The notes beneath the pieces are model-generated. The model did not search any database and was not told the DNA's origin. It saw only the letters and a list, made by a program, of their open reading frames with translations. Positions 19,496-31,299 of a DNA stretch of 64,000 bases are shown one piece after another. This DNA is from Acanthococcus lagerstroemiae (Eukaryota; Arthropoda; Insecta; Hemiptera; Eriococcidae). The stretch spans positions 27,425,312 to 27,489,311 of the forward strand of contig CM063113.1 in NCBI GenBank assembly GCA_031841125.1. The letters run 5' to 3'. How positions within the stretch are numbered: position 1 is the stretch's first letter; each line of letters opens with the position of its first letter. The translations under genes and the position numbers were made by a program.

Positions 19496-20685
19496 CAGTG
19501 TTGAGCAAATAGTATTCAAATACAGCAACAACTGAATACAACTACTAGTTACGCAAAGTATTCGTAACTACAGCTGCAATATTGTACTTTGTACTCGTTC
19601 ATATTTGCGAATACAGATAGAGTAGCTGTATTCGTGAGAAGACGAATACAAATACTTTTTCACAAAAAATTACTGCAGCTCAATTTTGATGACGGATTTG
19701 AATGTGTCACCAGAAATTAAGTAACTAGCACCATTCCCGAGACCGAGGTTCCCAAAAAATTTTTCGCATCAAAAAACTCAAAATGATAGAGAAATTTTCA
19801 AAGTTGGAAAATAGTCAAAAATTGTAAGTTAACGAATGCTTCCCATTCAATTTTTCACACTGAGTTCAAGATCATTCTTCAAATTTGGAGATGTTGCTCC
19901 AAAAATGTTGGTCAAATTGGTCAAAGAATGTCTCTAACTCAATTTTGGCGACGGATCTGGATTCGTCACAAGAAATTAAGTAATTAGCACCATTCTCGAG
20001 GCCGAAGCTCTCCGAAAATATTTCGCCCCATAAATTAAAATACGTTGAAAAAAATACAATTACAGATACAGTAGTTTTATTTGCAAACGAATACAACTAC
20101 AAATACAGTAGTTGTATTTGTAAGGGGATACAACTACAAATACAGTAGTTTTATTTATTAGTATATAGTTGTATTCGAATACTGTATCTGTAGTTACGAA
20201 TACAAAATGTATTTCGATACTGCCCAACACCAGGGACTGAAAGCTAGCCGAAAGCCGAACGATTTCGACATGAAAGCCAAAGCTGAAATTTGGAAGCAGA
20301 TTAGGTTCGAAATCGAAAGCCCAGATCAAAAGCCGAGTCTTTTTCTGCATTTTTCGACTTTTTCCCGAAAACCAAAAAGTACAGACTACTGATAATGAGA
20401 ACTGGAAAAAATCAACTCCTCGGAGTCCTAGACTCCCTAAAGACACCGAAGTGCTAGGCAACTGGGAGGGAGGGAGGAGTAATAATATTGTAAAAACAGC
20501 CCGAAAATCCGAAAGTCGAAAGCTGAAAAGTCGAAAGCCGTACGATTTTGGCATGAAAACTAAACCCGAAAGTCAAAAGCTGATTGAGTTTAAAGCCGAA
20601 AGCGGAAACCGTACTTTTCAAGGTCAAAAGCTGAAGCCAAAAGCAAAAGTTTTATCGTTTCGCTTTCAGTCTCTGCCCAACACTG
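19496..20685 (+). mobile_element. Composite hAT-like element with CAGTGTTGxGCA ends
   Basis: The left end is CAGTGTTGAGCAAATAG. The reverse complement of the right end is CAGTGTTGGGCAGAGACTG. The flanking 8-mers TTAGTACG (19488-19495) and TTAGCAAG (20686-20693) match at 6 of 8. Inside are two different parts. One (19500-20230) is made of ACAACTAC/GAATAC words. The other (20230-20680) is made of GAAAGCCGAAAG words and has its own inverted ends, CAGGGACTGAAAGC and GCTTTCAGTCTCTG. Non-coding. It may be two MITEs fused or one nested in another. Confidence 0.45.
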
Positions 20686-22494
20686 TTAGCAAGTGGCAGC
20701 CAAAGCCATAAAGAACACCATGACTTTGCTCCCGGGTACAATGCACCGCCATTTTCTTGCAAGCTTGATTCGTGAAGCGAGAACTGATCACACGGTTAAC
20801 GCTAGTGTATCGCAGCCTACCGAAAACCATATTCAGCCGAATTTTTACTGATAAGGCCAAAGCCGAAAGCCATTTTTGAACCTTCATAAGTCAAAAAACT
20901 GAAAGAAGTTGAATTTTTTGGATTTTTAGAAACCCGTAAATTCTCAGAGCATGACGGAGTTCCGATAATAAAAATTCAAGGAACTTTGTCCCGTAACAGC
21001 AAACATGTTTCCATGGAATAACATGGAGATGAACAGTGGGTAACTACAGATAAACACAGATAGAAAGAAATCATAGCACTTTATGAGATCTCGAGTTTCT
21101 ACTGCGTACACTCCCAGCACATGGGTCGTCACTATTAATGCCAGCGACTGCTGGCAAACGTACGAGGCAATAATCGCATACTCGATGTAAGAGGTGAAAA
21201 GTCTGCTTTTTTGCTTTTTTCTTTAGGACTTTTGGAGGATGACATTATTTTTCGATCGGTGATCAGCACGACGTTTCTATCATCCGAAACCTATCAGCAA
21301 GAAAAAACCGGAAGCCAAAAGCCGAAGCTGAAATTTTCAGCAGCAATACACTGGTTGATGCTTGTCTTTCCCTTTTCTGTTTTAAACACTCTTATTTCGA
21401 ACAGATATTTTTAATGTTTTAAACCAAGAAACCGTTTGAAACAAAATAAAAAAAAGTTTGTTTTGTCAGTACTAAAAAAAACCTGTTTTTTTTTTGCAAC
21501 CCTGCTTTAGACGCGTTTTTCTCGCATATTGCATTTTAGGCATAAGGGCATGTTTCTTTCGAGCCCGTCACACATATGCAGAATGAAGGGCTCAAGCCAA
21601 GCAAATTACCGAAGACGTGTTAATTGCTTATGGTGAAAATTTGTCGACTTCTACTCCCGCTTGTACCTTCCCGTCCATGTATGGAGTCTCTTTTCTTTTT
21701 AAATTAGAATACAGAGTTGGGTATTATTCGAATAAAACTTCATTTGAATAATATTCGCGAACAAAAGTTATTAGTACTTGTTATTTGTCACGATAGAATA
21801 CAATCTGAACGTTTATGCAGTAACCTCTGTGTAACGCAAGTAATTATCGTTGAAAGAATGATGATCTCAGGCAATTATACATCGCCGACGAAGTGTTGCG
21901 AATACTCCAGCTAGTTTTTACGTATCCATGTACCAAAATAGCTATGCCGACTTACCCTTTTGCAGTAGCGAAGTAGATTTCAATCAACCATCGAGAGATT
22001 ACGAGTGTTTCCAAGCCCGAGAATCACTCAGTTCCGAACCGAGAATTAATACACGATTCCGATACCAAGAAATATACGCGATTCCGAATCGAGAATTTAT
22101 ACGCGACGCGAAATTACAAACGAATCCAAAACCGAGCATGTACAAGTCCAAGCTTGCTCTTGCTCTGATTCAACAACCAAACCGAAATGCGCATACGATG
22201 ACCGATCCGCAAGCAACTTCAGGCCGATTCACATTCGACAACGTTTCAAAGAGCCTATGAATCACCTTCTCAAGTCTTTGCCTGCACAAGCCGCATTCAT
22301 ACCATATTCAATGCCGTCTCTATAACTCGGGTTTTTTCGATGCGAGTAGGTGCTTGCCAAAACCAGCCGTGTGTTATTGTTCTCGACAATCGAAATCTTA
22401 TAGTAGCCGTTATGCCGGTAACATGGCACAGCTCGGCTGTCACGACGCCATGGATCGGTATCGATATCGAATTTGCGAGAATGCTAGGATAGTT
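20686..22494. other. No gene recognised
   Basis: Non-coding. GTTTTAAAC-type words recur near 18540-18670 and 21380-21450. A short degenerate direct repeat (CGATTCCGA..CGAGAATTTATACGCG) lies at about 22040-22110. No protein similarity was recognised. Confidence 0.4.
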
Positions 22495-22779
22495 GGACGC
22501 TGTTAACAAAAGGGACTCGAGCAACATTGGTTGACAAAGTTGGTTATTAGTATATTTGGAAAGAGCGTAAAAAGTGAAATCTTTCAAAATTTTGCCCCCC
22601 GATACAGGAATGTGTACCCACGTTGAAAAAAAGCTTATCAGTAAACGCTATCTGTGTCCGGAAATCCGCAGTATTCTCGTTGGCTTTTATATTAATGTTA
22701 CATAATATGGATATGTACATATGTACGTTTTCTCAAAAAACATATTTTGTCACTTAGTCCCTTTTGCTTCACCGCGTCC
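22495..22779 (-). mobile_element. TIR element family A, copy 2
   Basis: About 285 bp. The left end is GGACGCTGTTAACAAAAGGG; the reverse complement of the right end is GGACGCGGTGAAGCAAAAGG. The arms agree at about 23 of 31 positions. The 4-mer AGTT flanks both sides (22491-22494 and 22780-22783). The inside matches copy 1 in the opposite orientation (ACCCACGTTGAAAAAAAGCT). Non-coding. Confidence 0.55.
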
Positions 22780-24034
22780 AGTTTTTTAAGATAAAACAAT
22801 AACAGCTATAAAACATCAGAGCCAGGGCTGAAACCGGTCCTTGCATTTCTTTCGCTATACGCTCGCTCGGTAAGAGAAATACACGAACGCCTAAAATGAT
22901 CTACAGTGAGTCAGTGACTCACAAAATTATGTATACACTTTTTTTTCGTGTTTTTTTCGCAATATTCGAAGAGGGAAATGCGCGGAAAAATTTGAAAAAA
23001 TTGTATGTGACAAGAGACAGTGTAGGGAGTCATTGGACACCAATTTCTTGGAGAAGGGCCGAAAACTAAGCACAGAAAAAAGAGAAACACGAAATACATA
23101 ATATGTATGTCACATTATTATGTATACACCGTGTATTTTCTCCATAAGGACTCTGACTTGACTTTAAATTTTGTTGAACAGAAATCGCAAAAATGTTCCT
23201 TTCATGGTCACAAGTTAATTTCTTACAGATAATATGTAATATTGCGACATCCAATGCGGAATTAAATACATAGGTATGAGTTACAGTCACTTGTCCATTT
23301 TTATCGTACAGTAAAATACCTTAAATCTTCTCTGACGACTGTTTTATACCATCGATGGTGAGAGTTTCTTTTTTTAATGCATTTCTAATAAAACCGATGA
23401 CATTTACCCCAGTTAAGGTGGTACCGGCAATTTGTATGTAGGATGGGAGTAAAAACTCCAAACTCTGAGATCAGCAAACCTGATTCACTTTTTTCGTTCA
23501 TTTTACTGTTTGCCGGTAAAATGATTTCGATACTTTTTTGGCCTCTGAAGCTGGTCTCTTTAATCGTGCCATCCCGTATGGTAAAGAACTTCCCCGCTTG
23601 AATAATGGAATCAAACTTTCAACTGCAATCATCATTGAAACACACAACTCGAAGTATAGTATCTTCGTCTGTAATACGAAAATCAGACTACTTGCCTTTG
23701 CTTGGGTCTCTATATGAAATTAGTGAATTACGTGATTTAACACAGGGTTGGCATTTTACACGTAAAATGATTTATTTTTCATTTTACGTACAAGAATGTA
23801 AAATGTATGTAACATGTAAAATCGATGTAAAATGCGGAAAAAAACATAATTGATGATTGATAGATGATAATTATGATAAAAAATGAGAATGAAAAATTGA
23901 AAAGGAATTATGAAATAAATAATTGAGATGAAATTAATTAAATGTTGACGGTCAAATAAAACAAATAGAGTAGATAACATGCAAAAGACTTATCATTGAA
24001 AGCTCTCCTCGAAAACAACACATCGTCCCTCAAT
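22780..24034. other. No gene recognised; small hairpins
   Basis: Non-coding. A near-palindrome GTGAGTCAGTGACTCAC lies at 22905-22921 beside AAAATTATGTATACAC, and a related TATTATGTATACACCGTG occurs near 23116. At 23761-23789 CGTAAAATG pairs with CATTTTACG across an AT-rich loop, and further GTAAAATG words follow to 23836. Confidence 0.45.
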
Positions 24035-24243
24035 CTGCAAGAAGTCGAACTTGTGTCTTCGCTAGTATACCGAAACTGTCAATACAAATTCTTCGACTGC
24101 ATAATGGCGTCCCCTGAGCTGATTTTGAGATGTCTGATTCACATCAGGGTGATGTCAACTAAAATGCGTCTCCTAAAGTGCGCTTTTCCTTTTCTCCCAC
24201 CTCTTTTTATTCAGGGACATGAAGAGGAGGTTCCCAAGTAGTC
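24035..24243 (+). repeat. Repeat C, copy 1
   Basis: Resembles 62490-62665. The shared block at 24127-24158 includes TTTTGAGATGTCTGATTCAC and ATCAGGGTGATGTCAACT, and TCTTCGCTAG.ATACCGAAA precedes it. The end, CAGGGACATGAAGAGGAGG followed by TTCCCAAGTAG, is shared with 63747-63776. Similar spacing around this block suggests pieces of one larger repeat. Identity of the repeat is not known. Confidence 0.6.
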
Positions 24244-24650
24244 ACGTCCATCCGGATGACTCAGGTCATCAGTACTACTTCGCTAAGGAAGTACGGTTGG
24301 GAGCATGGATCATCGTGGACTCGCCCAGACCCCCGTAGGGCTTGGTGGTGGTTTGTGGTTAAATACTCATGAATATGGTGATAGTATGCCGAACGTTCCC
24401 TTGCGGGAGTTATTAGCCCCCTTCGTCAGCAATCTACTATCGGCAATTTCCCACAGGTGAGATCCTTAGAGGGAGTTCATTCTTCTTTTGGATCTTATTC
24501 CGAAATTCAGGCGGGACATCGGACTTTTCGGGAAATTTCGCTACATATTTTTCGACATCCCTGCCACCAATTAAGTTTGGAATGGGGAACCCTCAAAACA
24601 GGGAAGGGGAAAGTACACACAAGAGCTATGATGATTCTTGGTGAGGGTTT

Positions 24651-24880
24651 AAATTATTTTTATCATATACTTTCTCGTAAGAATTGATAATTTCGAAACA
24701 TTCGCTGAAATCTGCTTGTTTTTATGAAAAGTTGAAGATGTGACTACTTTCAAGGTCATCAGGCTAACTATGCGGCCTACACTCAAAGTTTCACGATAAA
24801 TATTTTTTGTCTGAAAATTTTTTTCTAGGACTTCAACTTTTTGAAATATTTGCAAAAAACTGATTTTGTGGGGCTAAAAC
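24651..24880 (-). repeat. Repeat B, copy 1
   Basis: In reverse complement this matches 60907-61036 and then 61596-61690. Shared blocks include AAAAAGTTGAA.TCCTAG, TTTCAGACAAA and AGCCTGATG.. on one side, and AAAGT..TCACAT and AGTATATGATAAAA on the other. This copy is uninterrupted; the other holds an RTE fragment. Non-coding. Confidence 0.65.
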
Positions 24881-25024
24881 GTGCCACAGAAAAGTTAACA
24901 CAGCTTTTTGGGGGCGGGATTTTCAAAATGTTGTTTCTGACACCTAGCCTGACATTTTTCAACAAAATCCGCTTTTGGACCCCCAAAATGTTTCCGTTTC
25001 TCATTTATCTCCTGTACTATATCG

Positions 25025-26400
25025 TCGGTTTTGGAGGCAATGACCCGTTGGATCGAGTCAGCCGGGGGTTGTGCCTAGCAGCCGAGAGGACAGAAGCGGT
25101 GTCGTTTACACGCCGTCGACGGCACAATCCTCCTTTCTTTCGCCTAAAGGGAGCGGAGATTGCGCTCTGTACAGCCCTGAAATACCTCGGGCTGTGGTTC
25201 AACGGGAAGCTATATCGTTCAGAGAATACGCGAAGAAGACAGCGCAGAAAGCGGAGGGAGTCGTAGCCGGATTACGCCGACTCACGTCGAACCTAGGGGT
25301 GGCCGACAGAGAAGCAACGTAAGCTGCTGGCGAACGTCGCCATATGTCGGTCCTGCTGTATGGGGTTTCAATCTGGTCAGATGCGATCGGTGCCAGGGAG
25401 TACAGAAGAACTGATCTGGTAAGGGTCCAACGGAAGGCTGCACTGAGGTGTGTCAGTACCTTTCGCGTTGTCTCCATATAGAGGCAGTTTGCGTGCTAGT
25501 AGGTATACCGCCAGTAGAGTTACTAGCGGATGAGCGGAAGAGGGTATACAGCGCAACCCGGAAGATGCCACCGAAGAGCAGTGCGGCGCTACGGGTCAAG
25601 CGGGATAATAGGCAATCCACACTTCGCATGTGGGAAGAGCGGCTCTCCCGCAGTACCAACGGAGAGCGGACCCAACTGCTAGTACGCGACCTCAACGCGT
25701 GGTTGGTCAGACGCCATGGTTATCTGAATTTTTACCTCACGCAGGTGATGAGCGGCCATGGTGTCTTCAACCAGTATCGGCTCCGGATGGGCATAGCAGA
25801 AAGCCCGTGGTGCTCCTACTGCCCTGTAGGAGAGCGAGATGATGATGCCTGGCACACCTAGTTCGAGTGTCCGGCATTCGACCAAGAGAGGGAAGAAGCC
25901 GGCGGCCGGCTTTCAAAACGCGGGCGTTAAGCCGCTTACACCGGAGAACCTGGTCCCGACCATGCTGAAGAGTAGAGCAGGATGGGACCAGGCAGTTTCC
26001 TTTGTCAAGAAGACGTTGGGCCGCAAGATGGAGTTGGAGTGGCAGAGACAAAGGTAGCGGACGCAGCACCCTATGCTGGCACTCGCCATCCCACCAACAT
26101 CGATGACGACGACGACCACGACAACGTCAGAAAAAACGACGACGACGACGATGTCACAGCTGCCATCAACCGATGAAGAAGACGATCCGGCGCAACTTGA
26201 CAACGAGGAGACAGAAGAATAAGACGCCGTGGATTCGCCGCCGAGAAGAGGCGACGGGAGAAATGGGGGTAGTAGGAGCTACTTCAAAGCGATCCCCCTA
26301 TTCTGATGCAGGCTCATTCGGGGCGTTTCCGGAATAGGGGATGCGGTGTCCCGGGGCCAATTTGGCATGCGTGCATCGCCATACGCCCCTCTATCATCGA
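25025..26400 (+). pseudogene. R1-clade LINE, 5'-truncated copy
   Basis: The frame at 24841-25266 enters the element after YADD. It reads LKGAEIALCTALKYLGLWFNGK, matching VLKGVEIGLCIALKYLGLWFDGK of the copy at 46073-48428. The rest of the C-terminus is spread over frames (25448-25861, 25839-26057), including RDLNAWLVRRHGYLNFYLTQ and PWCSYCPVGERDDDAWHT, part of the CCHC motif. The 3' UTR carries (GAC)n-like tracts at 26100-26155 and ends with a block also found at 48381-48407 (TTTGGCATGCGTGCATCGCC). RT core and endonuclease are missing. Several shifts and an internal stop make it dead. No poly(A) tail or TSD was identified here. Confidence 0.8.
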
Positions 26401-27694
26401 TATCATCGGTTTCCTGAAATAATTTTGTTCTTATTAATTCATATTTTTTCACAACCTCTGTCACTTCCTCATCAACGTCCTTTCTTAGTGGCGCAAATTT
26501 GAATAGAAGCCATGTACAAGTATTTGGACTTCGGCTGAGTATCCAAAAGACCGCGTCTTGTAGTAGTATGATAACCCGAAAAAACTTGAATGATAAAACA
26601 CAAGGTCTCGAACACTAAAGTTGAGCCACCTCCGGCATTATCATTCAGCTGATCAGTGATGCTCCAACTCAGGAAAATTCTTACCCGACTTGAAGGTGTC
26701 GCTCTTACACCTGCAATCGCAGATTATCACTCTTGGAAAGTCTCAACAACTATTACGACCACGCTCTGCTACCATGCTGGGGTGCTGAGAATCGAGTAGC
26801 TTTCCAACAAAACGTGTTCTCCATCAACTGATTCGGTATCATGTCATGTCATGTTAGCACCGCATCTCGAAATGTGACGAAATCTACTACGCCGTGACCA
26901 CCTTCGCGAGCTCGGGCAATAAGGGACGCGAGGGCGCGTCGGAGTCTGAATTCATAGCCACGTCTTACACCCTAGCTAGAGCCGGCGGGCTTTTTTTAAT
27001 TTCCGGTTCTCGATAAAACGAATTCAAAACGTTGGTTTCGCTTCGCTTCATAACACTTCTAATCCGATACCGAGTTAGTCTAAACTCGAGCGGCGGAGAG
27101 CTGTGAAAACTTTCGTTCGCGGAAAGCGATTTTCTGCGATCGCAGGCCACGGCCGACCTTCGTTCCTTTTCCAGACACAGAGAAGGAAAGTCTCTCGGTC
27201 TCTCTCACACTGCCTCCCTCTTCGCCGTCTTACATATCTCGAACTTTTCGGGTAATCGCCAACTCTCTCGGTTTTCGGAAACAATAACACGGTGTTCGCC
27301 TTTTATCATTGTAGGCGCCGCAGCAGTAACAGCAGCAACCGACCTCCTTGTCCCCCGTTCAATTTGCACAATTTCCTTCGAACTTCCACAGGTTACGTCG
27401 CCGCTGCCTGCCGTTACGTTCTCGCTGCCGTCGCAATACACGCGCCCGCGAAGCGGCTCCTTCTCGACCCCGAATTGATCGCGTCTATTTTTAATCTTCT
27501 TTTCCGTCCCGGTGCGGCCCAAGAGCAAGGCTCAACACACATACGCGCCACACCGAAAATTCGAACTTTTGGGAATGAATTACATCGTTGGGCGCGCAGT
27601 TGAAACCCGAATGGTGGATGTGCGAGAGCGAGAAGAAGCTGTGTATGTATTGCGTGTGCCTATAATCCAAAGACAAAATAAGAGATATACACTC

Positions 27695-27695
<1 letters not shown>
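26401..27695. other. No gene recognised
   Basis: Non-coding. The 27000-27600 part is richer in CpG and low in repeats and may be unique host DNA. No splice-supported or homologous coding frame was recognised. Confidence 0.4.
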
Positions 27696-27759
<64 letters not shown>

Positions 27760-27760
27760 A
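27696..27760 (+). repeat. (GA)n microsatellite
   Basis: Nearly pure GA repeats with a few AA interruptions. A second short (GA)n tract lies at 27884-27915. Open frames across them on both strands are repeat artefacts. Confidence 0.95.
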
Positions 27761-28199
27761 AAAAGAGGAAAACTTCTCTTCGTCGTCTTTGGGCTCACGA
27801 ATTCGCCGCGTTCCAAAGTAATTTCGACGGCGGCAGCCGCGAGACGTTTATAAATGTGAAGTATACAGTAGTGAAAAAGAAGACGAGAGAGAGAGAGAGA
27901 GACAGACAGAGAGAAAAGTAAGTCGAAGTTGAACACCAAACGTACCCGGCAATACTTCATCCCGTTTTTATTGCACCCTAGTGCTTTTAAAACGGTGGTG
28001 TATCGTTTTCACAGGTTATCTCCGTTTTCTCCTCTCGACTTTTTTTCTCTTTCGACTTTTTTTAAAACAGGCTCTGGCGGGACCGAACTTCGTGGAAACG
28101 CGAAACCGATCCGATAATTTCGTAAAGCAATATGCGGGTCATGAAGATCTTCATACGAATATCGAAGTCCGATCGTACTGAAAATTGCCAAATTAAAAT

Positions 28200-28972
28200 C
28201 CACCGGAACTAAGCGCTGGAGAGACGGCAATGTCGGTCTGGTTAGCAGAACGTACAATGTCACATTTTTGATATCTTCAGAAAACTTCAAAATTTCCGAT
28301 AATGCCGATGTTTTCCCGCCATACAGATTCCAATTCGCAGTTCCGAAGTCTTCCGCACGTAATTTCCGGATTGAAGTGATACCACACTTGAGCCATCCGC
28401 TTTTAGGCATGAACTTTCCGGCAACAGAAATTGCTGGATGTTTATTTCACTTATCACAGTGCGTTCAACGGAAGGTTGCTGAGGTTGGATTACAGACAGA
28501 GTACGGAACAGATACACTCATCAATGAACACGTGAAAATGATTGTCGCACTAGCTTTCATCCCAGCTGAAGATATATGCGCAGCTTTCGGAGAATTACAA
28601 GCCTATGTTGATGACAAGCTAGAGGAAGTGGTAGCATACTTTGAAGATAACTACATTGGCCGTCTCACTCCACGCGGTCGCAGACCCCCACTTTTCAAAA
28701 TTGAATGGTGGAATGTATACAGTCGCGTTATTAATGACGATCCCAGAACCAATAATAGTGCAGAAGGTGGTCACCAAAGGCTTCAGAATGAATTCTCGTA
28801 TGACCACCCGACCATATGGCGCTTCCTGGATGTTTTACGGCGGTTCCAGAAGGGTCGCGATCTTGACTACAGTCAGTCGGCAATTGGGAGTGTGCAACCG
28901 AAGAAGAGGCGTAATCATGTAGTAGTCGATAATAGATTGAAGACAATCGTGCAAGACTATGGGAATCGCTAG
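28200..28972 (+). pseudogene. MULE transposase C-terminal remnant
   Basis: The 234-residue frame (28268-28972) carries, from about residue 57, GCLFHLSQCVQRKVAEVGLQ, then MIVALAFIPAEDI, FEDNYIGRL, RRPPLFKIEWWNVYSRV and RTNNSAEGGHQRLQ, ending in HPTIWRFLDVLRRFQKG. This is the order of the second half of insect MULE transposases; most family members read EGWH where this has EGGH. The first catalytic Asp and any N-terminal zinc finger are absent, and the first ~50 residues look unrelated. The transposase would cut and move the element; this copy cannot. Repeated GCCGAxxTGAAC words at 29202-29265 may be its 3' end. Confidence 0.75.
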
Positions 28973-29195
28973 ACAACGGAATATTTGAGCGCGGTAGCAC
29001 ATAATATTTACAAGTAGAAAATACCTGCTTCATTTTTGTTTTTTACACTACAACTCGTATTATTATTTATTTTTCTTTCGCGACAAATGTTGACTCATAA
29101 TAATTTTTGATTGAAATGTAATATTTCATTTGCTAAGCAATGCCTGCATTATTTTATTTGGTGGGAGGGGGAGGGGGCATCGATGGCCACTTTTC

Positions 29196-29290
29196 CAATT
29201 TCTTTGGCGCCGACATGAACGCAGTGCCGATTTGAACGCTGCGCCGAAACGGGATCGCCGAAATGAACTGTACCGACCTATTTAAGATGC
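29196..29290 (+). repeat. Subterminal-type repeats beside the MULE remnant
   Basis: Four imperfect copies of GCCGAxxTGAAC: GCGCCGACATGAAC, GTGCCGATTTGAAC, GCGCCGAAACGGGA and TCGCCGAAATGAAC. Terminal motifs of this type are common in MULE elements. I found no matching left end. Confidence 0.45.
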
Positions 29291-29509
29291 CTGGAGGAAG
29301 GATAACAATAGAAATTTGTGACCGTCCATAGGAAAAGAGAGCTAAGGGCGAAATGAACAAAAAAAAAAATGTTTACTTGGTACCACGGATTGTGAACACC
29401 GGTTGATTAGAATTTGATACATATTCTCCGATAGCCACAGAGCGCGGGACTTGCATCTTCAGTTCGAATCAGTCGGTCTTCACGATTCGCGGTACTAAGG
29501 GATGGGCAA

Positions 29510-29641
29510 CATTACTGGATATCCGACGTGTAAGAAAATAGTGAGCGAAAAAAAGAGTTATCGATAAATCCGGACAAAACGGAAATCACTCTTTTCACTC
29601 ACAAAAGCAAGGGCAAGAAGTTGATCAGGGAGCAATACAAA
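29510..29641 (+). pseudogene. RNase H-type LINE RT, left piece
   Basis: The frame at 29553-29641 reads ELSINPDKTEITLFTHK and then KLIREQYK. This is the RT region after YADD (SINPDKTE.VLFT). The protein continues at 32275-32660, on the far side of the inserted RTE element. The 12-bp TSD at 29630-29641 is the last part of this piece. It probably belongs to the same old element as the tail at 34690-35440. Confidence 0.7.
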
Positions 29642-29744
29642 TTTTTTATTTTTTATTTATTGCTCTTGTACTCGGTTGGACAACGAATCTTAACTACTAT
29701 AACATAACATTTAATATTTAGGTAAGTGGAGATCCATTTGTCCC

Positions 29745-30376
29745 TCACCCAGTAACACATTTCTGTGTATGAGCTTCGATCAAGCCAATCCAAAGTTTTC
29801 TGTTTTTGGTTTTTTGAGGCCAGCTTGGCCCGGCCACTGCGACTACTCCGTCAGCCCATCTCAGTGGAGGTCTGCCCACTTTGCGCTTGCCTCTACTAGG
29901 ATGCCAAAACGTGGAGATCTTACTCCATCTGTCCTCAGGTTGCCTTGCCACATGCCCTGCATATTTGAGTTTTAAATTTTGTATTTTTTTAACTACACTT
30001 TTTGCATTTGTTTTAGTAAAAAGGTCTGAAATATTGATTTTGTCTTGAATTTTAATACCCAAAATATTCCTTAACATTGCGTGTTGCGTTATTCCTATTT
30101 TTTGTATTTGCTTCTTTGTGCACGCCCAAGTTGGCGCCCCATAGGTTAGGACCGGATAAATAGTACTTTCCAAAATTTTAATTTTTGATTTTAGTTTCAG
30201 ATTACCTTTGAGAATGGCTTTTTGGGCCCAAAAGGCTCTCCAAGCCTTAGCTTTCCTCACTTTAATTTCATTTTTAGTACGATTTTCAAGTGTCATATTC
30301 TGACCTAAATATGTGTATTCTTCAGTAATTTCAATGATATTGTTTTCAATTTTGATTTCCTCGAAATTATTGATAT
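29745..30376 (-). pseudogene. RTE RT C-terminus, non-inverted part
   Basis: From 30376 down the frame reads NINNFEEIKIEN, then EEYTYLGQNMTLENRTKNEI, the thumb region of RTE-clade RTs. KAWRAFWAQKAIL, YPVLTYGAPTWACT, LKYAGHVARQPEDRW and GRPPLRWADGV follow, and the frame ends in IEAHTQKCVTG at 29745. This is the normal RTE C-terminus (TYGAxTW, AGHVAR, GRPxxRW). It lacks only what lies upstream, which is found inverted at 30377-32262. The part is open for more than 200 residues, so it is fairly young. Confidence 0.85.
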
Positions 30377-31294
30377 TTGTCGAGAGAAGAGACAGAGGAA
30401 TTTTATGAGGTACTAGAAAATTGCTTAAGAATTGATAATGGAGACTACAAAATTGTGATGGGAGACTTTAATGCCAAAGTGGGAAAAAATTCATGTCTAA
30501 ACCTAGGAGTGGGTCCAGAAGCGGCTGGTGTGACTAATAAAAACGGGTCTACATTAATCGAATTTTCGAATAAAAATGATCTTAAAATTGCAAATACTTT
30601 TTATAAGAAAAAACCCCAATGAAGGTGGACCTGGAAGTCGCCTGATAACAAAACAATAAACGAAATTGACCACTTGCTAACTAGCAATCTAAGCATGATA
30701 AACAATATCAAAATAATTCGTAGATTTGCTTTCTCCTCGGATCACACACCTGGTTTATGTACTGTTGTAATAAAAAATGAGCTCTCAAAAAATCCCCGAA
30801 ATAAGGGTAAGTCTTATTCCAATAAAACAATCCCGGTTTCCTCCAAAGGCGATGCTGAACAAGTTCTATTAGACTATATTGGCCAGGTCGATTGGAATAA
30901 TTTGAATAAAGATAACTTTCAGGAAAACTATGATTGGCTGATTTCGTCTCTGGAAAATGTAATGAACGAATTTGGCATAAATAAAAGTGATATTAGAACG
31001 AAACACAAACTTAGCTCAAAAACCAAAAATCTTATAGCCACGAGATCAGCAATCAAACAAAAAATTAACCTGACTAGAAATGAACAGATTGAATTAATAG
31101 AAATTAAAAAACTGATCAAAAAAGAAATCAGAAATGATATTCAAAAATTTGACCAAGATTTAATCAAAGAAATCATAGAATCGACCTGGTCAACTAGACA
31201 GACTAGGAAAGCACTAGCCAAAGGCAAATGGCTTCTTCCCAAAGTTAAAAATGAGAGAGGCGAACTAGTTTATGATAGAAAATACAATTCCTAG
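30377..31294 (+). pseudogene. RTE endonuclease, inverted 5' part
   Basis: The frame at 30377-30622 contains IVMGDFNAKVGKNSC, the RTE form of the APE GDFN motif, and GSTLIEFSNKNDLKIANT. After one stop (30620-30622), WTWKSPDNKTINEIDHLL and SSDHTPGLCTVVI complete the endonuclease with its catalytic SDH. The 206-residue frame at 30674-31294 then covers the linker to the RT. The N-terminal third of the endonuclease is missing because the copy is 5'-truncated. It lies on the opposite strand to the element's 3' end. Confidence 0.85.
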
Positions 31295-31299
31295 AACGG

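Noticed and set aside
18533..21514. Possible large element from CAGTGTTTCCC to GCAACCCTG with GTTTTAAAC words near both ends
   Set aside because: The ends match over too few bases and no flanking duplication was seen.
27580..27960. 126-residue minus-strand frame across the (GA)n tract
   Set aside because: Most of it is alternating L/S from the microsatellite; the frame is open only because GA repeats lack stops.
28000..28200. Left terminal inverted repeat for the MULE remnant at 28200-28972
   Set aside because: No sequence there matches the GCCGAxxTGAAC words at 29196-29290, so element ends cannot be set.
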